Positions 23,960-34,940 of a stretch of DNA of 64,000 bases are shown here, one piece after another (position 1 is the stretch's first letter; each line of letters starts with the position of its first letter). The DNA comes from Sphagnum compactum. Lineage: Eukaryota; Bryophyta; Sphagnopsida; Sphagnales. The stretch is taken from NCBI GenBank assembly GCA_965153455.1, contig OZ234493.1, positions 5,146,001-5,210,000 of the forward strand, read 5' to 3'. The notes under the pieces were generated by a model. The model did not search any database. It was not told the origin of the DNA and was given only the letters and a program-made list of their open reading frames with translations. Position numbers and translations under genes: made by a program.

Positions 23960-25610
23960 TTGGGGCAGAGAAGAGGTGGAAAAAAACAATACCTGCGGGC
24001 AGGGAGGATGGGTTTTTGGTTCATCCCCAAAACAGCTTCAACGGGCTCATCCTCAACTGGTTCATTGGTAGCTGCTGGTTCACTCCAGCCCGTTTAAAAG
24101 AGGGATGGATAGATTCAGGTTCCACTGCTGCAGCATTGAGAGCGAGAATCAGCGCCATGACTGGAATGGGCAAAAAGTGCCGATTCTGCATGTATATTGT
24201 AGTTTCATGGCAGTGAAGCAACTCTTCATTGCCAATTCTGGGGCAAGGGTTACATGGCAGAATCATTTGCAGAAGGTCAATTCTTTTGTACCTAATGGGT
24301 TTTGATGTCTCATTCAAGTACTAGGTTTTGTTTAGTGTTGTGTAGTTATTTGATTTCTTACATAACCAGCTGTTTCAGTTCTTTAAAATTTTCAGAATCA
24401 AAGAACAGCCCATTCCAGTTTTTAGGAAAAACAGTCAGAATCAGATAACTGCCAGTTCTGGTTATTTCAGAAATATCAAAGAACTGACAGATTTCATGAA
24501 AGAGACGATAAAGAATTGGTGGTTAGAAATGTGGGGCCTTGAGAAATTCGGAAAATTTGAGAAGCAAGTTTCTATATCAAAAGCAGTCTTTTAATTTTTC
24601 ACCCCCAGGTAAGTTGGTAAATAACCAGGTTGTAATTGATGGGTATCTTTAGCAGATCCTAATAACCTCACAACACTGGTTTTTTCCTAGGTGGGACAAT
24701 GGTTCCACATCTGGTGCTGCCAGTTTCACTTGCAATGTCAGTCAACAGAAGGAATAATCAGGTACAAATTGGAATGGTCCTGGTAGAACACATTATCTCA
24801 CTTGGAGGAACAGCCTGTCACCCTACCAGACTCAACTGATTCCTAGGTGGAATTCTTGACTTGGATAGCTTCCCAAAATTTATGGCATGCCTGAGTGCAT
24901 CTCCATAATGCGGAAAAGTACTATGCAGAGTTGTCACAATGTAACATTAGGAGGCCGGATTCTGCAAGACCAAACTTAAATTATTGTAACTAAATGATAA
25001 AAGATCCAATAAAAACTGATGGCCAGAACCATCACACAGAAGACAAAAGGGAAGGCTGAAAAAATGCCAAAAGATGCGCAGCCCACAGAACCCAAGAAAG
25101 GTTCGAGCTAGACCCTCTCATGGTAAAAAGCTATTTCACACACACAACCCCTCTAATGTCACTTGCATGCAAATTGTGGATCTAATAACAATAAGAGGTC
25201 TTAAACAAGCATCTCCTGCCAAAGCAATCTTTCTCTCTATAACAGAGGCTAAAGCACTTTGAAAAGTAATATTACATGCTATGTGAAAAACTAAATGCAA
25301 AAAGACAAAGATAAAATAGATTATTGCAAATAGGTATCTTTGCAACATTCGTAACCTGGAATGATGGAACCTTGCCCATTCCGCAGGGCTCATCCACTCC
25401 ATTAATCAGATTTTTCGAGAGGCTGAATCTACCCATGAAATCATCCGAATTCCACTGACACGTAATCCTACATAACCAATTATAAAATGTAATTCTCCAA
25501 ATAAGGTGATTACCAAAATAAGTTCCGCCATATACTTGAATTGTAAAGAAATGGCAGAATCGGCCTCCAGCGCAGTCTTAAGTTCGTAGGAGTGCGCATT
25601 TCTCACGAAA
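23960..25610. other. Gene-free stretch with dispersed repeat remains, upstream of RPB11
   Basis: At 24000 an inverted core word (CAATACCTGCGGGC) ends the GGTATTGCA territory. At 24475-24600 the DNA resembles 37396-37520 (CAAAGAAYTGACAGRTTTC, then GGTGGTTAGAA against GTGGTTCAGGG), so an old interspersed repeat is present. No coding frame was recognised. Confidence 0.45.
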
Positions 25611-25614
25611 CACG

Positions 25615-25623
25615 AAACCCTAA
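25615..25623 (+). promoter_or_regulatory. Telo-box AAACCCTAA upstream of RPB11
   Basis: AAACCCTAA lies 127 bases before the RPB11 start codon, in the likely promoter or 5' leader. This motif is known upstream of many plant housekeeping and translation genes. Its position fits, but a single 9-base word can occur by chance. Confidence 0.4.
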
Positions 25624-25749
25624 TGAGGGTTCGTGTGGAAGAAAGGAAGGGATTTCATGACAACCGCGTCTTCACTAAATTTCTGTTGCTGCTGAAGGAG
25701 GAGGAGGAGCGAGTTGAGCACCCGCAGATCGAACACGAGCGACGTCAAA

Positions 25750-26948
25750 ATGAACGCTCCGGATCGATATGAGCGGTTCGTGGTTCCTGAGGGTATGAAA
25801 AAGTAAGTATCTGTTGCGGCTTTGCTTTTGCATCTTGCACTAATTGTCTGTGCTTAGACTCGATCAATTAATTTGTGGCTCTGGAGACCTCGGATACCAT
25901 TCTCAGCGCTTTGATCAACCGGAAGCTGAAGAGAGGAAGACGATGATGATGATTGTGGTGCTCTGCTGGTGATATTGATGGCAGGGTGGCTTACGAGAGA
26001 GACATGAAGATTATGAACGCGGCGACCTTTACTGTGCAACGTGAGGACCATACAGTTGGGAATGTCCTTCGCATGTATGGAGTTTCTCCACCTTGCATCC
26101 TTCCATTGTATTTTTTGTTCGCAACCTTCTGAGAACCCGACTAGGCTAAGCAACAGTCTTGTCGTACTACTCTTTGCTTCTGATAGCCTGGCCTTCCAAT
26201 TTCTTAGATTCTCGGAATTCCCTCGTCCAGGCTTTAGGGTCTAGGGTTTGAGGCTCATGTTCATCTCCGTTGGTTGGTTCTCTGCTTGCTTTGATAAGGG
26301 CATCGCCTCCATTGCACAGTTATACTTACATTGAAGCTACTTACTACAAAATTGGCCAATGCTTCACAGAGGCTGCACTTCTGGAAATTCGGAATCCATA
26401 AAGAGTAGAATAAATACTTATTTTGGATGGATATGATTGCAGGCAACTTCATCGGGATCCAAGTGTTCTGTTTGCAGGTTACAAGCTGCCACACCCACTG
26501 CAGTACAAAATGGTGGTGAAGGTCAGGTCTTCCTTATTTTTCTTGGCCATTATTGTTGCTGCTGATATGGCGAAGAACAGCAAAGAACAGGCCATCACTT
26601 CTACTTCTCCTGTTGTTATTGTTGTTGACTGTGGAATTACTCATTCTTTTCTTAGGAGGTTATGTCCACAGATTCAAACCACCAGTCAGTCCACACCAAT
26701 GCAGGCATACAATTTGGCCATCACTGATCTGACCAAGGAGCTTGACCACTTGAAGGTGGCATTTGAGGTATGCGCATTAATCCTTTGATTGAATTAATAG
26801 AAAAAAATAGTGGAAACAACATGCCTTGTTATTGATTGTCAAATTCATATGGTTGTGCCATCCTCTTCAGGGCTGTTTTAGTACTCATGTTGTCATGATG
26901 GTGTGGTTGCAGCAAGAGATGGCACAGAAGCAGGCAGATTACTACTAG
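25750..26948 (+). CDS. NRPB11: RNA polymerase II subunit RPB11
   Basis: Five exons join into a 117-residue protein: 25750-25802, 25985-26074, 26443-26521, 26672-26767 and 26913-26948 (TAG included). All introns have GT-AG ends and the phases fit. The protein begins [15 protein letters not shown] and has the conserved EDHTVGN (residues 38-44), [10 protein letters not shown] (58-67), and the C-terminal helix [20 protein letters not shown] (82-101), as in plant RPB11, which is normally about 116 residues. In the family this small alpha-like subunit pairs with RPB3 to form the assembly platform of nuclear RNA polymerase II. The start is the only ATG giving the conserved N-terminus. The gene is complete with no defects, converges on the MAKR-like gene, and should be expressed in all tissues. 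Confidence 0.95.
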
Positions 26949-27322
26949 GCTGTGAAAGCATGGATGCTTGAGAACAAACTGGGAAATGGAGATCATAAGG
27001 AGATGAGTTTGCTCTTGATGTTTTCTTAAGGACAGCTTTCATGCAGGTCTTGATTGCCAGTTTTTCAGCAAGTTTCTCCTTGGGTACCAACAACAAATGT
27101 GGAAATGAGCCAAAAAAAGGCATTGTACATAACTGAAGCTTTAGCAGTAGCTTTGATCAAATTTTTTGACCATAGTGGACTAGAGAATGTGGCAATAGTT
27201 TGTGAAAGATGTGTACCAATTTCTTCTAGCTTTACAGCAAGTTTGGTGGGTATGTTAAGAAATTGGAAGATTCCTAGTTTCATGTTATCAAGCAAGATTT
27301 GAAACCTCTAAAAGAAAGCATG

Positions 27323-27353
<31 letters not shown>

Positions 27354-28159
27354 CTGAAGGCCTTTCTACTCCAGAGGAGCCCCATGGGTGGTATGAAGGG
27401 ATTCTGACTAGCTTGCAAGAATCCACACAAATGTGTGCACTTGGACAGATCATGCATGCCTCTACAAATTCTGTTTGCCAGCAAGAAATTTTGGTGATGA
27501 GGGTTCAGAATATGCGCATCCTCCCACCCCCCCCAAAAGCCAGGGTTGCCAAAGCTTGGCCATCTAGAATAAGGCAAAGGCTCACAGCATGCTGCTGTCT
27601 TGACAAACATGTTTCAACAAATAGATTACCAGGGGTATCTTCAACATAAGTTGCTGTTCCAAAAGGAAACAGGAAGGATTCAGGCATGGTTTCCTGAAGC
27701 AGTTTTGCAACACTCCTCAGAAAAGAATCCAGCCATGTTACTGCTCAGCATTTGCTTCTCATCGCTCTCAGAGCTCCACTCCTCTATCAAAGCTGGATTG
27801 TGTCTCTCTTTTCCTGTCTCATTGTTGTCCCTACTTTTTGTCCCTGTTCAATCCTGGTGTACATCCAAAGGTGACTGGTGTCTGCATGCAGGTCTTTTGC
27901 AGATTTTGCCAGAACCTTAGCTCTCAGATACAATCAAATCTTTGGAACCAGCAGCCTGCATCCTCCGTCCTGCATGCTGCCAGCCATTATGTGATTGATC
28001 CATGCAGAATCGGTAAGATGTCGAAACCATCGCGCTGTTGAATGGAGGAGAGCGTATACAATGGTTTCGCTGCTGGCCAGTCACGTCGTGTGCACCTCCA
28101 TACGACATGCAGACAGGGAGAAGAGGTGCACTGGAAATCTTGATTACGTCCAGAAACTT
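26949..28159. other. Intergenic stretch between convergent genes
   Basis: This holds the 3' flank of RPB11 and unassigned sequence of balanced composition. A (TGA)10 microsatellite lies at 27323-27353 and a short C-run near 27526. Reading frames here are short and unlike known proteins. Confidence 0.6.
27323..27353. repeat. (TGA)10 microsatellite
   Basis: This is an uninterrupted run of TGA/GAT trinucleotides in the interval between the two convergent genes. Confidence 0.95.
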
Positions 28160-28316
28160 AGCACGTGCTCATGTATTTACAAAGAAGACCTTAGCATCAT
28201 ACAGCAGCAGTGACATGCTCATATTTACAAAGAAACCTAGCATCATACGCCGGTGGCGGCGTGCCCATATTTACAAGAAAATCTTAGCATCATACGCCAG
28301 CGACGACATGCTGCGA
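28160..28316 (-). promoter_or_regulatory. Three-copy ~48-bp repeat with Pumilio-type sites, MAKR 3' region
   Basis: Three tandem copies of a unit with TTTACAAAGAA and CTTAGCATCATACRSC lie 100-260 bases beyond the stop of the - strand MAKR-like gene, where its 3' UTR would be. On the mRNA strand each copy has TGTAAATA (complement at 28174-28181, 28222-28229 and 28268-28275), which matches the PUF/Pumilio site UGUANAUA exactly. PUF proteins bind such sites in 3' UTRs to control stability and translation. Whether the transcript reaches this far is inferred from distance only. Confidence 0.55.
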
Positions 28317-28421
28317 ACAAATTAGTCGTGTTAGACTCCGATGATCTATCTTGTTCACCTTGTTACAGTGCCTGACGAGGTTTTGCGGACGATAGGTATT
28401 CACGAAGAAGGCGTAAGGAGG

Positions 28422-30077
28422 CTATGGCTTGCTGATTTGCGATTCTTTACAGTGTGCAATTGCACCTTGGATTGCACCGTGAAGCTCCGACACGGAGTTG
28501 CATGGCAACGGCGGCGTACCGACGCTACTACTGCGCATAACTGGAGATCGGCGTGGAGTGAGGAGAATATTTGTTGCTGGAGCGAATCTGGAGCTACGCG
28601 AGAACGATGGCAAGCTTCTGGAGCTTGACGTAGCCCGTAATGATCGTTTCTCGAAAGCCAAGAAAGGCGCCGCGGGCTGCCGATTGCAGGTATACGTGAC
28701 CTTGCAACTCCGCCCTGCTTTGCTCGACTCTTGATCGGCTGCTGCATCGGCCTTCGCATCTCTCTTGACATTCAGAGGCTTCAGGATCTTCATGTATTTC
28801 TGAATGTACTCCAGTGCTTTTGCCAAGCCTCTTTGGTCCCTCTCTCTTAGATGATCTGCATGAGCGTCTGCCTGCAGAATTGCACGCTCAAATGCTCTGG
28901 CAGCTTTCCCTATATCTCCAGAGTATGATAACTCGCCGCTGCAATCACTGAAGTATCTCTCCGAGAGATCACGAGGATCGAAGCAATCGGGGTTTGAAGC
29001 CTCGAGTATGAAGTTGTCATCGACGACTCGACGACTGACCGGACGCCGTTGCTGCTGCTGACCTCCTTTCTCTTCCGTCGCGACCGCCTTCGACATCGAC
29101 TTCTTGGCTCCGAACAACAAGAGCTGCTTCCACTTGAAAGTAGGTCTCATCCACGCGGAGAGGTTTGATGTATGGGAGCTGCAGCTTTGGGTATTGAAAA
29201 CCTCGACTCGGTTCATGTGCAAAGACGCTTTGTTTCCGCTAGCCGATGCTGCAGTCGTCCGCAATTCCAGCTTGCCGCTGCTGCTGCTGAAGCACGAATC
29301 CTGTGAGCTGCCGCTGGAGTCCCGCGAGCTGCTGCTCTCTCTGCTGGACGAGTCTCTGTCCGTTAACGAATCCCTTGAATCTCTCGGATCCTGCAACCAA
29401 CTGTTCCTTGATCGGGAGTAATTTCTTCCAGGACTTGGAGAGCAACCGTTTGAATGACTAGCTGTGCTTGCAGTCGAGAAGGAAGGAGCGACGTCGTTAC
29501 TGACCTGCACCGTGCTGCAGGACGTGAAGGCCTTCTGTTGCAGAAGTACTACTGGATCCGGTAGCTTGAGTGGAGGTATGATTTTCGAGAGACATCGTTG
29601 TTTACGCTCACTCTCCTGCTGTTTCTCAGAGGAAAGTTTGAGCACCATTTGCAGACGAGGGGGAAGATGGAGGGGAAGAAGCTGTCCTCTGAAGAAAAGC
29701 TCATCAGCAGGGGAATCTGTGGCCGAATATGGAAAGCTGCTGCTGCGCTCCACGAAGGAAGAAGAAATGTTGAACTCGAACTCTTGTGCAGCATTAGAGG
29801 GAAAGACCGAGCGATCTCCTGTCGACATCATCGAACCGCCAGATGGGTCCAAGCTAGTGTTGTCGTTTACGAACTGTATGGCTTGCTCGTGCAAATTATT
29901 GTCAATGCCGTCGTCATGATCTTCATCTGCTGCACCAGCTGCTGCTTCCGATGCCCAAAATAATGAGAAGCGCTTCTCCCACTCACCACACTCGGAACTG
30001 GCCCCACCTTCAGGTCTACGAAATTTTATGCCTGACAGATCTCGACAACTCCAATTGTCGGACTCTTCCATCTCCAC
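28422..30077 (-). CDS. MAKR/BKI1-type membrane-associated kinase regulator
   Basis: A single intronless frame gives 551 residues. Family signatures appear in order: EFEFNISSSF (99-108), SPADELFFRGQLLPLHLPPR (122-141), a Ser/Arg-rich linker (about 203-267), the basic patch FKWKQLLLFGAKKSMSK (314-330), ALEYIQKYMKILKPLNV (421-437) and the C-terminal segment SVSELHGAIQGAIAHCKES (528-546). In Arabidopsis, BKI1 and MAKR proteins sit on the plasma membrane through basic patches. BKI1 uses its C-terminal segment to bind and inhibit the BRI1 receptor kinase until it is phosphorylated. The match to ADELFF..LPLHLPPRLQM and to AIQGAIAHCK is strong. It is longer than typical BKI1 (about 340 residues) because of low-complexity insertions. 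Residues 341-346 and the linker are disordered in appearance. Which receptor it regulates cannot be told. The gene is intact and converges on RPB11. Confidence 0.9.
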   Translation of the reverse strand: MEMEESDNWSCRDLSGIKFRRPEGGASSECGEWEKRFSLFWASEAAAGAADEDHDDGIDNNLHEQAIQFVNDNTSLDPSGGSMMSTGDRSVFPSNAAQEFEFNISSSFVERSSSFPYSATDSPADELFFRGQLLPLHLPPRLQMVLKLSSEKQQESERKQRCLSKIIPPLKLPDPVVLLQQKAFTSCSTVQVSNDVAPSFSTASTASHSNGCSPSPGRNYSRSRNSWLQDPRDSRDSLTDRDSSSRESSSSRDSSGSSQDSCFSSSSGKLELRTTAASASGNKASLHMNRVEVFNTQSCSSHTSNLSAWMRPTFKWKQLLLFGAKKSMSKAVATEEKGGQQQQRRPVSRRVVDDNFILEASNPDCFDPRDLSERYFSDCSGELSYSGDIGKAARAFERAILQADAHADHLRERDQRGLAKALEYIQKYMKILKPLNVKRDAKADAAADQESSKAGRSCKVTYTCNRQPAAPFLAFEKRSLRATSSSRSLPSFSRSSRFAPATNILLTPRRSPVMRSSSVGTPPLPCNSVSELHGAIQGAIAHCKESQISKP

Positions 30078-30295
30078 CGATACAGTCTTAAGGTCCTGGC
30101 AAGAAACCTTAGTCTATATCCCTTGTCAAATCGAAATCTTGCAGCAAGTGATCCAGAGTTTTCCACTGCTCCCACAGCTTCCCAGTTCGACGTGATCTCT
30201 ATCCGGTATACATTCTGCTCCGGATGCTCTTCAATTGATTTTTTGATGCTTCTGCGGCAGCGTATACCCAATGTCTTGATTTCGCCTTCTTCCAA
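30026..30295 (-). other. Possible upstream ORF overlapping the MAKR start
   Basis: An 89-codon frame starts at an ATG 218 bases before the MAKR ATG and ends 52 bases inside the MAKR coding region in another frame. If the transcript begins upstream of 30295, ribosomes that use this ATG would pass the main start, which would lower MAKR translation. The peptide (MEEGEIKTLGIRCRRSIKKS at its head) has no recognised match, and the leader start is unknown, so this could be untranslated or not transcribed. Confidence 0.3.
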
Positions 30296-33200
30296 CTCGT
30301 GAGCTTTGCTCTATCTCCGTGCTGAAGTAGGCCGGGAGTGACTAAAAGCAGCCATGACTAAGAAGCTGCGAACGTGGACAGAATATTTTGATGAGAGCAT
30401 ATATCCCGATTCTCGGAGTTGCAACTATTTGTTTGCGATAGCTTCCACCATGGTACTAGTGATCAGCTCATCAAGCTCGCCAATCCGTTGTTGTTGTTGT
30501 TTGCACTTTACACCCCCAAAAGAATAAGCGCAGCTGAAAATAATCTAACCGGAAAAACAAGAGCCAAAAAAAAAATAAAAATTTGCTAGCTAGCTAGCTT
30601 GTAGCTGTGCAGCTTGCTTCCAAATTTGCTCCACGGATCGATCTCACGGTTCTAGACCTTTCATTCTCCCCCCGCGGAAAAAGTTCAACCCAAATTGAAA
30701 GAAAGAAAGAAAGAAAGAAAGCTCATAGAGGATGCAATATTCAAAGAGTTTGGAAAACACCCATTTTACTTATGTTGATGATGCAAACAGAATGGCGGCG
30801 TCAGACAACGACTGTGAGACAGACACACAGAAAGAGAGAGAGAAGAGCGCGGCGCACAGACGGAGACGTGTTCTGATGATCGGTACTTAGCTCAAAACCA
30901 CATTACGTATTTGTGGTATGTTTGTGTGTGACAAATTACCTGGGCAGTTTGGTTTGGTATTCTTTTTATTCTTTTGGGTGTTTCCTAGAGCTAAACGAGG
31001 GGCACGCTGGTTTCTCACTACCGTAGTACCTTGGCGCTAGCAGCAGTTTTGATACTAAATTATGTTACTTGTAGAAGTGTTGAAATTTGTCGAAGAAGAA
31101 AAATTTGTGAAGTTGAAATAGAGAATCGTTTGGAATACTTATTATGGAATATTTCATTTTTTGGCATGGAATCTTCAAAAATTAAATACGTATTCGACAT
31201 TGAAATGTTGAACTTGCCACGTTAGTACCCCTAGTAGTAGTAGTACACGGACTGCTTCAACACTTCTGTTAATAAGTTAATTTTGAAGATTCCATGTCAC
31301 AAACTACAATATTCCACAAGATATATTCCAAAAGGTTCTTTACTTTCCTTTACAAAATTCTGTTCTTTGAATTTTTATTTATTTTTAAATTTCAACATTT
31401 CTACAAATAATACAATTGGTGTTAAAGCTGCTGCCAAGGAACTACAATATTTGTTTCTCCTTGGAAGTCAAGACATTTCCTGATGGTAAATGGGGGGTTT
31501 GTTAATTCTTGGATTCTTCAAAGTATGATTCCAATAAAAATCTGACATTAATTAAAAACCCCTTCAAATATTTTTATACGTCTGGTACTTTAGCTCAATT
31601 TGTGAATGAACGTAATTATGTGCTGCATATGAAACGCATTGCATATTTGTGTTTTGGTTGTGTCTGCCAAATTACATGCATGGTTTGGTTTTTTATCAGC
31701 CTTGGAAAAGGCACATTGTTCTGACTCATTGGTAGATTTGAAGTTCTTGGTGAAAGGGATTTTTTTTTCTTGGAATCTGGTAGCTTCCATTCATTCAAAA
31801 ATAGGAAACCAATAAAACTTGACTATCATCCTAAAAGAATCAAACTAAATTTCTTTTTAAATTAATCTTTAAAAATCAACAAGTAATTTATAAAGACCAT
31901 ATTCAAATAAAATTATACCATGTTTTTGAGATATAAATTAGCCCCACATTGAATAGGGTTTTCAATTTTTGGAATTTGATCTTATGGTCGAGTTCTTTTT
32001 GGACATTAGCACAAATGAATGAAAAAATCGGTTAAATGTGACCTTGGCATGTCACCAATCACAACCGTGAAGTATGCAATTCCCTCTTGATCCACCCCAT
32101 TGTAAACATGCCTGAATGTGTTTGAACCAAAGTGATTTATGAGTGAGCTCCAACTTGATGAAATATTTTAGAATCGCTGATAGTCTTCAACACCTTTTAA
32201 ATGGGTCATTGTCAAGTGGCTTTGCATAATGCAATAACATTTTTTAAATGAATAATGTGTAAACAACCAATTCTACTATATTTAAGCTTATGTAATGATC
32301 AAAGATACTAGAAATTTGTATATTATGTAGTAGGTTCTTTGTGCATGCAATTGCCAAGTGAAATGGTTGAGATTAGGTACATTTAAAGTTTAACCTAATC
32401 ACACAAAAGGAGATTATATTACATAAGCTTATAATATTAATCACAGAAACATGCGCTCAAAAATTCAAGTGTTCTGTCCTTTTCTTTTCCATGGAGAGAT
32501 GTATTGAAACTTGGTGAAATTTCTTAATCTAGACACCAAAGTTTAAAATAAAGGTGGACATAATGACTTGTCAGAGATCACCCAGTGTATTGGGAGGCCA
32601 CCTTAAATCCATAAGATTCCCTCTTGAGAGGGAAGCTTTTCTTATGTTTTTGGGTGGGCTCTTATGCATTTCTTAAGGGCCTGTCACTTTTTCTTCACAT
32701 GCGTGACAAGTCATTGCACACAATAAAGCCCTTGGACAGGGGCGGTACTAGAATAAGGTGCCCGCCCGTCCACAGGCTGTACCTACCACTTAAGCATATT
32801 CTACTCCCGAAAAGTTTTCTAACATGGAGGACAGTTTTGCTCACAAATATCTCCCATTTTTTGATTTCAAGACTTTTGAGAATGGAGCAAGCTTGGTGTA
32901 TGATGCAAGCATCCATGAAAATTGCAACTAGGTGAACTTAGGCACTGAATACTAAGTTAGGTCATGCTTCAAACTTGGGTATCGAAAGACCTAATTAATT
33001 TAACAGGCTAGGATGAGTGGCTTTCCACCCTAACTTCAGACCTGCAACAATTGTCCCCCCTTGATTGTTCCTTAATCAACTTTATAATTAGATGCGTTTC
33101 TGGAGCATGATGAAGTTTAAGACAAGTGTAGGTGTGGGGTGGGTGGATGCATTAGTCAGGAGTGGTTGCTTAGGGCCTTGAAATATGGAGATCATTAGAG

Positions 33201-34559
33201 GATTTGGAGGTGGTGGGGGCTGGTCGGTCATTATAAGTGAACCAAAAACAAAACGCATGGCTCTGTGCACACAGAGGAATGTGTGAATGTGTGCCCCTTT
33301 TCTGTTGTGGGATTGGACATGGAGAGCTTCTTCTTCTAAGCCCTGCTGCCATTGTCCACAAAGTATCTAGCCATGTCTGTATGCTCAAAGGAATGTGTGC
33401 CCTTTTTGTTGTTTCCAAGTGCAGTCGCCTTCTAGACGCTGCCATATCTACCAAATACCAACCAACTACAGACCGTGAGAGGGCTGGAAAACCAATGAAC
33501 TAAGAATTGGGTGGGTAACAATCAAGGAACTGCATGGACTACAAGATGAAAAATGTCTCAGGTTCGAAAACCAACGAAATAAAAAGGGTGTTCAACAGAA
33601 GTTTCTGCAGAGCCCACCTAGTCATAACAATGAACTCTAAAGAAACTGTACAGCTTTAGAGCATCTCCACCCCCAGCAGTAAAACGACCTGTACACATTA
33701 CTTTTGATGAAGTATAGCAATCTAATAGTGTGAAACTCAGTTCAGGCTTGCAAACATGCTCAGAATACAGTGCCTTCCAAGAGGGCCAGTAGCAGCGAAA
33801 TGAATGTTTTTTATTGGCCAGCCATACTGATCTGCTCAAGTGGGGACATCTCTCAATTATATTGTCCACATTTTCATATTTATGGGTGGGAATGGGGGAT
33901 AATTAACACAGTTTTTTGGATGTGGTAAATACTGATAGAGACCCAAAGGGGGTGGGGGTCGAGATGTTCTTAATTATAACATGAAAAACTGTTTTGGATG
34001 TGAATGTAATTTGGTTTATCTTTTGGCATGCAACACTCTGCCATCTTCCTGAGTGTTTTAACACGCTGAGGACAACAACTTTTGAATCATAGCATAAAAT
34101 GGACTATAGAAAGTTAATTCCTTAAGGTTCTTAATTAAGATATTGGAATTTCAATTTTTTCTTTTTTGGACAAACTGAAAAGTCACAGTTCTGTAGTTTA
34201 AAGTCCCCTTGAGTTGCTAGATGGACTAAGTTTAGGGACACACCAAATAAAATAAGTGAGTAAATATTCTACCTACATGAATTTAAAAACTCCTTGATCC
34301 AACAATTGCAAATGTTGCAATTCAGCAATTTATACACTTGACAAGGTGCCATGCAGAAAGGAAGTTGGGGACAGGATTGGGGAATCTATATCATGTTAGC
34401 AACTAATCTCCCAAGAAAAAAAAAGTTAAAATTCAGGGTAAAAGAAGGTGAAGTAAAAAAATTGAGGCTTAAAAGGGGTTTATCTTCCACTTTTCTCTTT
34501 ACAATGAATATAATTACAATAAGGATTGGTACTTGAGAAAATGCAATTTTCAATTCATG
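30296..34559. other. MAKR upstream flank and gene-free stretch
   Basis: The presumed promoter side of the MAKR-like gene contains a (GAAA)6 microsatellite at 30697-30721 and a short CTAG run near 30588-30600. Beyond 31000 the DNA becomes AT-rich again. No protein-like frames were recognised. Confidence 0.5.
30697..30721. repeat. (GAAA)6 microsatellite
   Basis: This is a perfect tetranucleotide run about 620 bases upstream of the MAKR start codon. Confidence 0.95.
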
Positions 34560-34589
34560 AACTACATAGCAAGCAGCAGAATACCTAAC

Positions 34590-34940
34590 TTGTAAGCTAT
34601 TTATGCCTATGCTATTTAGTAGATTATGTAAGTATCTATTAGTCTATTAATAGACTTAACCTAAACATATTAGGTAAATAGTCTAGCTTATTAGGTAGGT
34701 TTAAACCCTGGTTACCTACCTAATAGGCTAAGCTACCTACCTAGTATGCCTAGGTGACCTAACTTAAGTTTTACATACTTAATAAGTTTAGGTAGCCTAG
34801 GTTAGGCTATGTACCTACCTAGTAGGCTTAAGTGGTTTATACTACATAGTTATGAAGTAGACCTCAATAGTTTCTAGGTTAGGCTACCTACTTAATAAAC
34901 TTAAGTGACCTAGACTATTTACATAACTAGTAGGATAGAC
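34590..34940. repeat. CCTA/TAGG-rich degenerate cluster
   Basis: Words such as TTACCTACCTAATAGGC, CTACCTACCTAGTAGGC and TAGGTTAGGCTA repeat in both orientations, so the cluster can fold back on itself. It is the same word family as at 11.6, 19.4 and 59.9 kb. Confidence 0.65.

Noticed and set aside
23245-24216. Long Lys-rich and Ser/Leu/Cys-rich frames on both strands (up to 186 codons)
   Set aside because: They are translations of the palindromic minisatellite in several frames at once, with no start context or non-repeat domain.
28341-29963. Several + strand frames of 70-150 codons across the MAKR gene
   Set aside because: They are antisense shadows of the MAKR coding region, which has clear family motifs on the - strand.
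33550-33580. tRNA B-box-like GGTTCGAA
   Set aside because: No cloverleaf or A-box could be found upstream at the right distance.
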